Of a stretch of 39,558 nucleotides of DNA, positions 23,684 through 32,307 are shown piece by piece (positions within the stretch are counted from its first letter, which is position 1; every line of letters starts with the position of its first letter). The stretch spans positions 1 to 39,558 of the forward strand of contig SVOM01000014.1 of NCBI GenBank assembly GCA_015066405.1, in the 5' to 3' direction. The translations under genes were made by a program, and so were the position numbers. The notes under the pieces were generated by a model. The model saw nothing but the letters and a program-made list of their open reading frames with translations, was not told the origin of the DNA and ran no database searches. Source of the DNA: Oscillospiraceae bacterium. Lineage in GTDB: Bacteria; Bacillota; Clostridia; Oscillospirales; Acutalibacteraceae.

Positions 23684-24871
23684 TTATTTTACCTTTTTAC
23701 CGCCTAAAACTACGTTTGTAACACACAGGTTTTTATCTGTTATAACCAAATCGGCATCCTTTTTAATTTCGATGCTTCCCTTTGTTTTATCGAGCCCCAA
23801 CAGCTTCGCAGGGGAGAGGGACAGCATTTGAGTGGCAACGGTTATATCTATGCCGTACTTTTCGCATATAACCTTGAGCGCTCTATCCATAGTGCAGATA
23901 CTACCCGCAAAGGATGAACGGTCGGGCAGTTTTGCAACGCCGTCCTCAACGATTACCTCGGTGCCGTTTTTCAAACTGCCGAGTTTACCGCTTTTAATAT
24001 CGGTTGCCGATAGGCGCATACCATCAGTAATAGCGCAAACCTTTTCGGGTCCCTTAATTTTAAGTGCTAAAAGCATAATAGAGCGCGGTATGTGGCATCC
24101 GTCCGATATAAGCTCGACTACTACATTATCATCAAGATATGCCGCCTCAACAACACCACCGCAAACCACTTGGTCGCGTTTATGATAGGTTGTAAGCGCA
24201 TTGTAAAAATGTGTTGCGTGGTTAAAGCCGTTTTCAATGCCGATAAGCGCTTCTTCGGCCGTGGCAAAAGAGTGCGCCATGGAACAAATAATGCCGTTAT
24301 CTCGCATAACATTGGCAAATTTATTAGAATTTGGCAATTCGGGCGCTGCATCCCAACGCAGTATATCGCCATCGGCAATTTTTAGTAAGCGGTTAATTTC
24401 ATCTAAATCGGGGTATCTCAGTAGTGTTGCCTTTTGTGCGCCTGCACTTTTGGGGTTGGCACCCGAAAAATACGGGCCCTCAAGATGTACACCGGGGGTC
24501 AATTCGGCATAAAGGCTTGTCTTTTTAAACTCTTTAAAGGTGTTTAAAAATGCCGCCAAATCTTCTTCACTCGCCGTCATAGCGGTAGGTAGAAGCAACG
24601 TTGTGCCGTGCTGTAGATGCGCCTTTACTGCGGTTTCAAAAGCGGTTATAGTGGCATCCATAAAATCTGCACCGCCGCCTCCGTGTATGTGGGTATCAAT
24701 AAAGCCCGCCAGCAAATAACCGCCGTTTGCATCAATAATATTGTCGCACGATATATTTTTATCGGTAATATCGGCAATTTTTCCATTTGTTATACAAACA
24801 CTTTTACCCGATACAACTGTATCGGGTAAAACAATATTTGCATTCTTTATAACCAAATTAAACATAGGCAT
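23684..24871 (-). CDS. nagA: N-acetylglucosamine-6-phosphate deacetylase
   Basis: About 395 residues. Start ATG 24871 shares its A with the nagB stop codon (TAATG), giving coupling; ATG 24865 is an alternative. Longer upstream extensions overlap nagB and are rejected. Motifs: GFIDTHIHGGGG (metal site), GVHLEGPYFSG, NHATHFYNAL, DGCHIPR and CAITDGMRLS with the catalytic Asp. It removes the acetyl group from GlcNAc-6-phosphate, giving GlcN-6-phosphate for NagB. Together they send amino sugars from cell-wall recycling or mucin into glycolysis. Confidence 0.95.
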   Translation of the reverse strand: MPMFNLVIKNANIVLPDTVVSGKSVCITNGKIADITDKNISCDNIIDANGGYLLAGFIDTHIHGGGGADFMDATITAFETAVKAHLQHGTTLLLPTAMTASEEDLAAFLNTFKEFKKTSLYAELTPGVHLEGPYFSGANPKSAGAQKATLLRYPDLDEINRLLKIADGDILRWDAAPELPNSNKFANVMRDNGIICSMAHSFATAEEALIGIENGFNHATHFYNALTTYHKRDQVVCGGVVEAAYLDDNVVVELISDGCHIPRSIMLLALKIKGPEKVCAITDGMRLSATDIKSGKLGSLKNGTEVIVEDGVAKLPDRSSFAGSICTMDRALKVICEKYGIDITVATQMLSLSPAKLLGLDKTKGSIEIKKDADLVITDKNLCVTNVVLGGKKVK

Positions 24872-25710
24872 TATTTGTTGTATACACGGATTTCGGGAAC
24901 GGGACAAGCCGTTGCAACCGCCGCCGCATAAAGCATAGCATCGGGATGATTTTGGAAGAGTGAGCAGGGAACCGATGCGGTAACATCGCCGAGTATTACC
25001 TTACGGAGCGCGCCTGCGTTCCAGTCTCTCGGCATACACATACGAACCTTCTTTGCCATAAGCATCTCTTTCATACCAACGGTTATGCACCAGTCAGGTA
25101 TAGCATCAAGATTAGCACCGCAGTTCATAAATGCGTTGATGGTTTTGGTCTCCCTTGTGATTTTAAGCACACGGGTTTCGCGAGTGGCAAACTCTTCGGC
25201 CGTTACATTTTCTTCGGGCTCGTTAAAGGCATAGTGGCCGTTGATACCAACACCACCAAATACCATATCGAGCTTGCCGTACTCACGGATTTTGTCCATA
25301 ACGATATGCTCTTTACCGGGCTCGGGGAAGATGCGGTTTTCGGGCAAAACGTTGAGTTCATCATCAATTTTGCTGTAGAAGGTGCGGTCCATACCGCCAC
25401 GGAAAGATAGCGGATGATTATAATCAATATATGTTTTGTCATCGTTTAAATACTCATCCATATTTATAAAGCAACAGTTTTTAAGTGATATACGATACTT
25501 ATTAACAAGCTCAGCTATGCGCGCATAGGGACCTAACGGACCGTAGGGAACTACCATAAGTGTCGGCTCGCCCTTGCGGTTGTTTTCGGCGATAACCTCA
25601 AGCACCTCGATAGCTACTTTCCAATACATATCAACCTCGTGCTCGCAAACGTTAAGCTTAATCTTTGCGTTTTCGGCCAATTTTTCCGGTGGAAGAAGAT
25701 TAATATCCAT
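24871..25710 (-). CDS. nagB: Glucosamine-6-phosphate deaminase-like protein (NagB family)
   Basis: About 279 residues using ATG 25710; the earlier ATG (25722) touches the AAAGG site with no spacing. FINMDEYL and VFGGVGINGHYAFNEP are the NagB active-site strands, and ITVGMKEMLMAKKV is the phosphate/substrate loop. In classic NagB the second motif has Asp (GxDGHIAFNEP); here it is Asn, while His and Glu are kept. It belongs to the longer NagB-like subgroup of Firmicutes. It is the first gene of an operon with nagA and has its own promoter, so a role in amino-sugar use is very likely. Confidence 0.85.
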   Translation of the reverse strand: MDINLLPPEKLAENAKIKLNVCEHEVDMYWKVAIEVLEVIAENNRKGEPTLMVVPYGPLGPYARIAELVNKYRISLKNCCFINMDEYLNDDKTYIDYNHPLSFRGGMDRTFYSKIDDELNVLPENRIFPEPGKEHIVMDKIREYGKLDMVFGGVGINGHYAFNEPEENVTAEEFATRETRVLKITRETKTINAFMNCGANLDAIPDWCITVGMKEMLMAKKVRMCMPRDWNAGALRKVILGDVTASVPCSLFQNHPDAMLYAAAVATACPVPEIRVYNK

Positions 25711-25747
25711 AGTTTTATTCATCCTTTCGGTAATTTAATACACCTTT

Positions 25748-25776
25748 ATTATACGGAAGAATATATTAAATGTAAA
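25748..25776 (-). promoter_or_regulatory. Promoter of nagB-nagA
   Basis: On the minus strand: TTTACA (25776-25771), a 17-base spacer and TATAAT (25753-25748). It is about 35 bases upstream of the nagB start. No dre-type operator was recognised. Confidence 0.65.
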
Positions 25777-25827
25777 TTAACTAAAATGCCAAAAAGTAGC
25801 ACAAAATTGCTGTTATGACTTGTGCGG

Positions 25828-26334
25828 TCAGCAAAAACGTTCGGTTAAGCGTTTAACATAATTGATAAGAAGTGTGCCAATTATTATACCTACAAGTCCT
25901 TGTACAGCGTTTGCAGGTATATTGGCAAGTGATGGGATAAAACCATATAGAAAACCTTCAAATAAATAGTACCCTAATATCATTATAATTTCTGATAAAG
26001 CGCCGCTTATAATACGTGCAATTAACGGCTTAGTGTGAAGAAATTTAAAGACTAAGTACGCAAAAACGGCTACAAGCCCCTTTATTAAAAATGTTATGGG
26101 TGCATATATTATGTATCCCGAGAATAAATCCGCCAAAGCGGACCCTATTCCTGCCGCGAGGAAAGAGAACGCGGGCGGCAAAATCCACGCGCAGATGAGA
26201 ATAATTCCATCTCCAAGATTTACATAACCGCCCAGAGGTGTTGGTATTTTTATAATCATTGTCGCAATGCATATAAGAGAGGCAAAAAGTGCAGACAATA
26301 CTAGTTTTTTAGTGTCAAAAATTAATTGTTTCAT
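25828..26334 (-). CDS. ECF transporter S component (vitamin/precursor binding)
   Basis: 168 residues from ATG 26334; the longer open frame upstream runs into ktrA and is rejected. Five to six membrane helices are visible, with the hallmark segment IKIPTPLGGYVNLGDGIILI and a helix-breaking ALADLFSGYIIYAPITFLIK. These match ECF-type S components of the PF07155 kind (riboflavin/HMP-type), which bind a vitamin or its precursor and work with a shared EcfAA'T energy module. The energy module is not in the window. It lies 14 bases after ktrA, so it shares the potassium-uptake transcript. The substrate cannot be told. Confidence 0.8.
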   Translation of the reverse strand: MKQLIFDTKKLVLSALFASLICIATMIIKIPTPLGGYVNLGDGIILICAWILPPAFSFLAAGIGSALADLFSGYIIYAPITFLIKGLVAVFAYLVFKFLHTKPLIARIISGALSEIIMILGYYLFEGFLYGFIPSLANIPANAVQGLVGIIIGTLLINYVKRLTERFC

Positions 26335-26348
26335 AATAACAGTACCCT

Positions 26349-26999
26349 TTATTTTAATTTGCTTATTTTTGCAGTATCGGCGATTACTATCATTTTCATA
26401 TCTTCCCTCAGCGGTGCAATAGGGTCGATATCGGTAGTTACCGTACCGTTTGTACATATAGCAACAACGTTGACGGCATATTTGCGCCTTAAATTAAGTT
26501 CAAGCAGGTTTTTGCCAACCCACTCGGGACGTATAGTTAATTCCACCATTGAAACGTTTTTAGATAACTCGATAATATCAACGAACCCGCGGCTTAAGAG
26601 GTTTTTTGCAAGTCGAATTCCTGATTCGCTTTCAGGGAATACCACCCTGTCAGCACCTACTTTAAGAAGTATTTTTTGGTGCATTTCGTTGGCCGCCTTA
26701 GCAATAACTGTGGGTACTCCTGCTTCTTTACAAAGAGTTACAGCCATAACACTTGCTTCAAGATTACTTGCCATAGCAATAATTACAACATCTATATTGG
26801 AGATACCAAGTCTTGATAGCGTATCCGCATCGGTAACATCGGCGCATTTGCAAAGGGGCAAATATGTTGCTGCCTCATTGACTGCCGCCATATTAAAATC
26901 AACTGCAAGTACATCAACCCCGTTGTTTACAAGTTCCTTTGCGACTGCGAGGCCGTATCTGCCCAGTCCGAATACGGCATAGGTTTTATTAATACTCAT
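26349..26999 (-). CDS. ktrA: KtrA-type RCK regulator of potassium uptake
   Basis: 216 residues. The N-terminal Rossmann RCK_N domain starts KTYAVFGLGRYGLAVAKEL, with Asp34 (VDFN) at the end of the second strand, the usual NAD/ATP-binding feature. RCK_C (about 135-216) contains ELTIRPEWVGKNLLELNLRR. KtrA rings gate the membrane subunit KtrB by nucleotide binding, and RCK_C domains often bind c-di-AMP. It follows ktrB by 13 bases on the same strand. Confidence 0.93.
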   Translation of the reverse strand: MSINKTYAVFGLGRYGLAVAKELVNNGVDVLAVDFNMAAVNEAATYLPLCKCADVTDADTLSRLGISNIDVVIIAMASNLEASVMAVTLCKEAGVPTVIAKAANEMHQKILLKVGADRVVFPESESGIRLAKNLLSRGFVDIIELSKNVSMVELTIRPEWVGKNLLELNLRRKYAVNVVAICTNGTVTTDIDPIAPLREDMKMIVIADTAKISKLK

Positions 27000-27012
27000 A
27001 ATATTTTCCTTT

Positions 27013-28371
27013 CTATCCTACACTGATTTTTTCATTTGGATTTTCAATTTTGTTGTCATTTACCTTTTTGAAATTAAAAGCAAAGGCGAGAGAAATCGGA
27101 CCTATTCTTCCAAGGTACATAGTGGCTGTTATTATAATCTTACCCCAAAAATTAAGGGATGGCGTAAAATTCTTTGTCAGCCCAACGGTTGCGGTGGCAC
27201 TTACTGTTTCGTAAAGTATATCAAGAGCCGCGGCATCACACGTGAGAGATAATAGAACAGTAGAAATAAATAGAATAGCCGAAGACATAAAAACAACAGC
27301 TATTGCTTTGCGGATTGCGTCTTTCGAAATGGTGCGTTGCCAAAGGGAAGTTTCGTTGTTGTTTTTAACGGTAGCCAATGCAGCGGCTATAAGTATCACT
27401 ATCGTTACGGTTTTTATGCCGCCTGCAGTACCCACAGGTGAGCCACCTATAAACATAAGCAAAATTGAAACAAATGAAGAAGCATTTGTCAAATTTTCTT
27501 GCGGAACGGTCATAAAACCCGCCGTTCTTGTTGTTACCGATTGGAAGACCGACACCTGAATTTTATCGAACAGTGATAAATTTTTAAGTGTCAAGGGGTT
27601 GTTGTATTCAAAAGCAAATATGCAAACAGCACCTATGGCTATCAAAAAAACTGTTGCTGATATAGCAATTTTACTGTGCAGTGATAGATGTTTTAAAGCT
27701 TTAAAGCGGTGTACTTTAAATAATTTAGAAACCCTTATAACATCCCACCATACAATAAAACCGATGCCGCCGAGTATTATCAGCAAACAGGTAACGGCAT
27801 TAATAAGTGGGTGTGTGGCATAGTCGCACAGACTGTTATTTGCGATAATATCGATACCTGCATTGCAAAAGGCGGAAACTGAGTTGAAAATCGAAATCCA
27901 TATACCTCTAATGCCGAATTCAGGTATAAAAACCGTCATATAAAGTAATGCACCGATACCCTCAACAATAAATGTGCCGCGAATCACCTTTTTTACAAAC
28001 CGTACAAGACCTGATAGGGTGTTTAGGTTGAAGGCATCCTGTAAAAGCAATCGGTTGGCAAAACCTATTTTGCGGTGAAGCAGTATCATAATACCCGACA
28101 TAACCGTTATGACACCGAGCCCACCTACTTGTATGAGTATAAGTATTATAATTTGACCGAAAATACTCCAGGTGGTAACGGTGGGTACCGTTACAAGCCC
28201 TGTAACGCAGGTTGCGGTTGTAGCGGTGAATAACGCATCAATATAAGGTATGGGTTTACCACTTGCAGAACTTATAGGAAGCGCTAACAAAAAACTGCCC
28301 ATAAGTATAGCGACAAGGAAGCTCAACATAATTATTTGTGTTGTTGAAAACAAAAAACGCCTTTTTGCCAT
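27013..28371 (-). CDS. ktrB: KtrB/TrkH-family potassium uptake membrane protein
   Basis: 452 residues with four repeated M1-P-M2 units. The pore loops are recognisable: TATCVTGLVTVPT, SAFCNAGIDI, TTRTAGFMTVP and SATATVGLTKNFT, each with the Gly of the K+ selectivity filter. The third membrane repeat has GGIGFIVWWDVIR, and the intramembrane gate region GGSPVGTAGGIKT is Gly/Ser/Thr-rich as in KtrB. It forms the Na+-dependent K+ channel with KtrA. It is the first gene of ktrB-ktrA-S-component. A c-di-AMP riboswitch was looked for upstream, but the 154 bases to sdpR show none. Confidence 0.95.
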   Translation of the reverse strand: MAKRRFLFSTTQIIMLSFLVAILMGSFLLALPISSASGKPIPYIDALFTATTATCVTGLVTVPTVTTWSIFGQIIILILIQVGGLGVITVMSGIMILLHRKIGFANRLLLQDAFNLNTLSGLVRFVKKVIRGTFIVEGIGALLYMTVFIPEFGIRGIWISIFNSVSAFCNAGIDIIANNSLCDYATHPLINAVTCLLIILGGIGFIVWWDVIRVSKLFKVHRFKALKHLSLHSKIAISATVFLIAIGAVCIFAFEYNNPLTLKNLSLFDKIQVSVFQSVTTRTAGFMTVPQENLTNASSFVSILLMFIGGSPVGTAGGIKTVTIVILIAAALATVKNNNETSLWQRTISKDAIRKAIAVVFMSSAILFISTVLLSLTCDAAALDILYETVSATATVGLTKNFTPSLNFWGKIIITATMYLGRIGPISLAFAFNFKKVNDNKIENPNEKISVG

Positions 28372-28454
28372 AACGGTTTCACCTCCATATTTTCAAATAC
28401 AGTACCATTATAACATAAAAATATTCATATTGCTACATTTTTAAAAAATACCTA

Positions 28455-28483
28455 TTGACAAAGTAATGAAGTTTTATTATAAT
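28455..28483 (+). promoter_or_regulatory. Strong promoter of sdpR-sdpI
   Basis: Consensus TTGACA (28455-28460), a 17-base spacer and TATAAT (28478-28483). A palindrome follows right after the -10 box. Confidence 0.85.
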
Positions 28484-28485
28484 AT

Positions 28486-28512
28486 ATTTAACAATTAAGT
28501 TAAATGTTAAAT
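28486..28512. promoter_or_regulatory. Probable SdpR operator
   Basis: ATTTAACA (28486-28493) and TGTTAAAT (28505-28512) are perfect inverted arms 11 bases apart, between the -10 box and the ribosome-binding site. ArsR-family autorepressors bind such sites over the transcription start. Confidence 0.6.
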
Positions 28513-28525
28513 GTGAGGTGTAAAA

Positions 28526-28801
28526 ATGGGACTGCAACAAACTCTCAAAGCACTTGCCGACCCTGTGCGTCGTGAGATACTCGATATGCTGCGTGGCGGT
28601 AGGATGTCAGCAGGCGATATAACCGAAAAGTTTACTATAACGGGTGCCGCAATATCAAGGCATCTATCGGTGCTTAAGGATGCCGATTTAATAAGAGATA
28701 CACGCGAAGGCAAGTTTATTTTTTATGAAATTAACGTATCGGTACTCGAAGAAACTATGTTATGGCTTACCAATTTGAAAGGGGAAAACGGAAATGATTA
28801 A
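28526..28801 (+). CDS. sdpR: ArsR-family autorepressor, SdpR-like
   Basis: 91 residues with a winged helix: LADPVRREILDMLRGGRMSA, then the recognition helix TGAAISRHLSVLKDADLIRD and wing TREGKFIFYEIN. No Cys metal-site motif is present, which separates it from arsenic or zinc sensors. Its end overlaps the SdpI-like gene, the same order as B. subtilis sdpRI, where SdpR represses the operon until SdpI is bound by the SDP toxin and sequesters it. Confidence 0.85.
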   Translation: MGLQQTLKALADPVRREILDMLRGGRMSAGDITEKFTITGAAISRHLSVLKDADLIRDTREGKFIFYEINVSVLEETMLWLTNLKGENGND

Positions 28802-29447
28802 AAATAATAAATTGAAAATAGCGGTAGCATCGGTTGTAACCTTATTGCCTATGTTGTTCGGGCTTATAATGTGGAACAAATTACCCGATGTATTTACAAT
28901 TCACTGGGCGGCGGATGGCACACCCGATGGCTTCGCATCAAAGGCAGTAGGCGTATTTTTAATGCCCGCTGTTTTAGTATTGTTGTTTTGGTTGTGTTTG
29001 ATAATTACTGCCAAAGACCCCAAAAACAAAAATCAAAGCCCCAAAGCCATAACTATGGTTATATGGGTGGTGCCCGCAATATCGGTTATTATGGGTGTGC
29101 TCGTATACGGTACGGCGCTCGGGTTTGATATAAATGTTTCGACTCTTATGTGCTTGCTGGTCGGTTTTATGGCGATAACGGTGGGTAATTACTTACCAAA
29201 ATGCAAACAAAACTATACAATAGGCATAAAAATCGCGTGGACATTAAATAGCGAGGAAAACTGGAATGCAACCCACCGCTTTGCCGGTAAAGTGTGGTTT
29301 ATATGCGGTATTTTCATTCTCGTTTGTGCCTTTTTACCGTCAATTATTGCCGCGGCGTGTATGTTGGCAATACTTGTAATAATGGTTGCTCTACCATTTA
29401 TTTACTCATATAATTATCATAAAAAAGAAAAAAGAAGCGGCGAATAA
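28794..29447 (+). CDS. sdpI: SdpI-family membrane protein (toxin immunity/signal)
   Basis: 217 residues, six membrane helices. The N-terminal DUF1648-like segment contains LPDVFTIHWAADGTPDGFAS. The C-terminal SdpI domain contains VGNYLPKCKQNYTIGIKIAW, then WNATHRFAGKVWFICG, exact family hallmarks. In B. subtilis SdpI gives immunity to the SDP killing peptide and captures SdpR at the membrane. It overlaps sdpR by 8 bases. No sdpABC toxin genes are in the window, so this pair may protect against neighbours' peptides or respond to another signal. Confidence 0.9.
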   Translation: MIKNNKLKIAVASVVTLLPMLFGLIMWNKLPDVFTIHWAADGTPDGFASKAVGVFLMPAVLVLLFWLCLIITAKDPKNKNQSPKAITMVIWVVPAISVIMGVLVYGTALGFDINVSTLMCLLVGFMAITVGNYLPKCKQNYTIGIKIAWTLNSEENWNATHRFAGKVWFICGIFILVCAFLPSIIAAACMLAILVIMVALPFIYSYNYHKKEKRSGE

Positions 29448-29460
29448 CCGCTTCTTTTTT
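29428..29460 (+). terminator. Terminator of sdpRI
   Basis: AAAAAAGAAGCGG (29428-29440) pairs with 29448-29460 around a 7-base loop that contains the sdpI stop codon; the stem ends in TTTTTT. Confidence 0.85.
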
Positions 29461-29473
29461 GTATAATATTTAA

Positions 29474-29878
29474 TTATGCTGTTCCTTTATGGCTAAATAC
29501 CGTTTCGCAAATGAAAAATAATCCACAACCCACGGCATAACAAATAATATCAATAAAGGAAAAAGAAGTTCCGAGCAGTATACGGAAGAAGGCAATATTG
29601 CCAAGTCCCAAAAGAGATACGAAATCAAGATACTGCGCAATTTCTACCGCTAACGCGAACAAGAACACCCATAACGGTAAAAGACTGACGCCTTTAGGTG
29701 AAAAGATTCTGACAAAACAGCAAATCAACACCGTAACCAATATATCCCCGCCGTAAGGGCGAATAAACGAATCCCTTACAAATAGGGCAATAAGTATCTC
29801 AGCAATAAGAATCACTGCAAAACACACGGCATATACTATGCGCGGGTTGATTTTACAAATATTTTTAGAGCTTTTCAT
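29474..29878 (-). CDS. DUF2809-family membrane protein
   Basis: 134 residues, four membrane helices. The pattern RPYGGDILVTVLICCFVR, then LFALAVEIAQYLDFVSLLGL, then LLGTSFSFIDIICYAVG is typical of DUF2809, small proteins related to VanZ-like membrane proteins. The function is unknown. It overlaps the acetyltransferase gene by 14 bases and is the last gene of a four-gene operon starting at 32277. Confidence 0.8.
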   Translation of the reverse strand: MKSSKNICKINPRIVYAVCFAVILIAEILIALFVRDSFIRPYGGDILVTVLICCFVRIFSPKGVSLLPLWVFLFALAVEIAQYLDFVSLLGLGNIAFFRILLGTSFSFIDIICYAVGCGLFFICETVFSHKGTA

Positions 29879-30470
29879 AATCTATTTTTCTATCCTTAAA
29901 ATAAAACTCTTTATCGTGCTCGTTAATTTCTCTGAGCACACGGCACGGGTTACCTACGGCCACTACACCTGACGGAATGTCTTTTGTTACCACACTGCCC
30001 GCGCCAATAACGGTATTATCGCCTATTGTAACACCTGGGACTATTATGGCACCAGCGCCTATCCAACAGTTTTTACCTATATGTACGGGGAAATTATACT
30101 GGTACATTTTTTCGCGAAGCTCGGGCAAAATAGGGTGTCCTGCCGTTGCAACCGTTACGTTAGGGCCGAACATTGTGTTATCGCCCACGTAGATATGTGT
30201 ATCATCAACCAGCGTTAAATTAAAGTTGGCATAAACATTATTACCAAAATGGCAATGCTTACCGCCGAAATTTGAGTGGAAAGGCGGCTCAATATAACAA
30301 CCGCTTCCTATTTCGGCAAACATATTTTTTAGCATTTCGCTGCGTTTTTCAAGCTCTGTAGGGCGGGTGTTATTAAAGTCATAAAGCATATCAAGGCGTT
30401 TTATTTGTTCTACAAAAATTTCTTCATCGTTCGGTAAATATAATTCACCTGTATGCATCCGATTTTTCAT
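29865..30470 (-). CDS. Sugar O-acetyltransferase (maltose/galactoside acetyltransferase family)
   Basis: 201 residues. An N-terminal Mac domain (MHTGELYLPNDEEI, about 5-60) precedes the left-handed beta-helix of hexapeptide repeats. The catalytic His is in TVATAGHPI, and VHIGKNCWIGAGAIIVPGVT, then GDNTVIGAGSVVTKDIPSGV close the helix. It transfers acetyl from acetyl-CoA to free sugars or sugar derivatives, like LacA/Maa. It lies 4 bases after the NERD gene. Confidence 0.93.
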   Translation of the reverse strand: MKNRMHTGELYLPNDEEIFVEQIKRLDMLYDFNNTRPTELEKRSEMLKNMFAEIGSGCYIEPPFHSNFGGKHCHFGNNVYANFNLTLVDDTHIYVGDNTMFGPNVTVATAGHPILPELREKMYQYNFPVHIGKNCWIGAGAIIVPGVTIGDNTVIGAGSVVTKDIPSGVVAVGNPCRVLREINEHDKEFYFKDRKIDYEKL

Positions 30471-30474
30471 TTTA

Positions 30475-31203
30475 TTACCCTTTCTTTAAAAAATCACCGA
30501 TTTGTTTAATTTCATTGCCGTTTAATACTTTTTCGCCCGATATAATATAGCGTATGAGTTCATCACTACTGCCGAATACGGGAATTTTGTCGGGTGTGTC
30601 GTTTATTTGCAAGCGACATTCGGGGTTTGCAAAAAATACGCATCCGTTAACATATTGGCGTATGCCGTTTTGCCGCAAGTGGTTTGCCAAACGGTAGATG
30701 TGCGTGCCTACCTGCTTTACGGGACTGTAAAATTTCTTTGAATAGGGTGTTCCGCCACGACCTACCTTGTGTTGTGTCCATTTAGCGCTCTCATAATTGC
30801 CGATAACAGTGCCGTTAAGGTTTTTAACCTCTATTATAAAAATGCCCGTGGGGCCTATAACGATTAAATCGGTCTCACTTGTTTTGCCTTTAAATGTAAC
30901 CTTTACATTTTGAAAACCGCAAAAGTCCTCAGGCAAGCGAGAAATAAGTCTTGCGGAATTTTGCTCGCCCTCTATACCTGCCGCTAAAATTTTAAGCTTG
31001 CGCCCGTAAAAAGTCGTTAAAAAGAGAGATACAAAAATTGGTAGGGCAACAGCGGCAAAAAGAATATAAATTTTTCCAAAATACGAAACGGCAGAAATAA
31101 CCACCGCCGCAATAAAGCTATATAGCCAGCAATTGCGTATTTTGCGTTTATATGCTTTGTATTCGTTAATAAGCGCGTTGCTTTTTTTAAAAACCTTTGC
31201 CAT
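30475..31203 (-). CDS. NERD-domain membrane protein (nuclease-related)
   Basis: 242 residues. Two N-terminal membrane helices (about 25-65) precede a NERD domain: IEGEQNSARLISRLPED at its start, then KTSETDLIVIGPTGIFIIEV with the Glu-x-Lys (EVKN) nuclease-like core. The NERD fold is related to restriction-like nucleases; the membrane-bound forms have no proven function. It sits between the acyltransferase and acetyltransferase genes in a tight operon. Confidence 0.85.
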   Translation of the reverse strand: MAKVFKKSNALINEYKAYKRKIRNCWLYSFIAAVVISAVSYFGKIYILFAAVALPIFVSLFLTTFYGRKLKILAAGIEGEQNSARLISRLPEDFCGFQNVKVTFKGKTSETDLIVIGPTGIFIIEVKNLNGTVIGNYESAKWTQHKVGRGGTPYSKKFYSPVKQVGTHIYRLANHLRQNGIRQYVNGCVFFANPECRLQINDTPDKIPVFGSSDELIRYIISGEKVLNGNEIKQIGDFLKKG

Positions 31204-31212
31204 AATGCACTC

Positions 31213-32277
31213 CTATGATTTGCACTTTTTTTCTTTTAGTTTTTTTACCCCTTTTTCAAAAAGGTTTACAAGCAACACAAGTAGTTTTGATGCCGCATAA
31301 CTGATTATGAGCAACCAAATTAAAACAAGTATAGAGTATTTTGGTGCGTATATTATTTGCGGTATAAAATGATAGCAAAAGAAACTGTGTGTCAGCCAAA
31401 GCTCAGTGGATACTTTTCCAAGCTCTTTAGCTATAAAACTAATGAAGGGTATACCTCTTATTAAAGATACAGAGGAAATGATAAATAATGGTGCAAATAT
31501 ATAATCGGCGCGGTCTCCTGTTTTGTGGCGCATATATACAGTTATCAGCATTATTGTTAATGAAACGGGCACCGAAATATACCATTTTTTGAATACGGAT
31601 AGGTATTTATCAAACAAGCCGTATTTAGCTATTGCACCGCCCATAAGGAATGACGGTATAAAATAAAACATTTTCTCAAACGCTATTCCAAAATAGGAAT
31701 TACTGAAGGCTGCCAAAAATTTGATATCAAAAATCTCCGGAACAATATCTCTGCAAAAAGCGGCAACGAGTATGATTATCAGAAACTCGGCGGCAGGAGA
31801 AGAAAACTTTTTGTTAATAACTTTAATAAGAAAAGGCGATGCTATGCATAACAGTATAAACGGCGGCAAAAACCACCATTCACCATTGTAGGATGTGTCT
31901 ATCGCGGTTAAATTGTATATAAATGAAACAAGATTACGGCTGATTCTCGGAACGCCTATCAGCAAACCGATAGGTATAAATATTAAAAAGACAGACCAAT
32001 ATTTTTTGTAAAGTCCGTAAATCTTTTTCAAAACAAAATTTGCGGTATTATCGGTTTTTTCAAGCGCCTTGTATGTACCAAATCCTGAAAGGCATACAAA
32101 AATCATTACGCATAATCTACCAAACGTGGCAAGAATTGCCTCATGGTTATGCGGCGTGATAGGTAAATAATAAACACCCTCGGGCAAGCGATAACCGAAC
32201 AAAAATAAATGATGCATAAACATCAAAACTATTGCTACTGCTTTTGCAATAGCAGTATCTTGACGTGAAAAAGTCAT
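31213..32277 (-). CDS. Acyltransferase 3 family membrane protein
   Basis: 354 residues from ATG 32277, eight bases after AAGGAG; the TTG at 32283 is too close to it. Ten or so membrane helices begin with AIAKAVAIVLMFMHHLFLFG, with the His-rich end of helix 1 typical of the family, then VCLSGFGTYKAL and GEWWFLPPFILLCIASPFL. These enzymes acylate surface sugars or peptidoglycan. It is the first gene of the four-gene operon, whose last but one gene is an O-acetyltransferase. Confidence 0.85.
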   Translation of the reverse strand: MTFSRQDTAIAKAVAIVLMFMHHLFLFGYRLPEGVYYLPITPHNHEAILATFGRLCVMIFVCLSGFGTYKALEKTDNTANFVLKKIYGLYKKYWSVFLIFIPIGLLIGVPRISRNLVSFIYNLTAIDTSYNGEWWFLPPFILLCIASPFLIKVINKKFSSPAAEFLIIILVAAFCRDIVPEIFDIKFLAAFSNSYFGIAFEKMFYFIPSFLMGGAIAKYGLFDKYLSVFKKWYISVPVSLTIMLITVYMRHKTGDRADYIFAPLFIISSVSLIRGIPFISFIAKELGKVSTELWLTHSFFCYHFIPQIIYAPKYSILVLIWLLIISYAASKLLVLLVNLFEKGVKKLKEKKCKS

Positions 32278-32307
32278 AGTCAAAACTCCTTTATACTATC
32301 TAAAGCA

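Noticed and set aside
24872-24907. Upstream-extended start of nagA
   Set aside because: It overlaps the nagB coding end in another frame without a ribosome site; ATG 24871 is coupled to the nagB stop codon.
26326-26982. 218-codon open frame on the plus strand opposite ktrA
   Set aside because: It is the antisense shadow of an intact RCK-domain gene and has Ser/Thr-rich low-complexity content and no ribosome site.
28372-28454. c-di-AMP (ydaO) riboswitch before ktrB
   Set aside because: The space of about 80 bases between ktrB and the sdpR promoter is too short and AT-rich for that aptamer.
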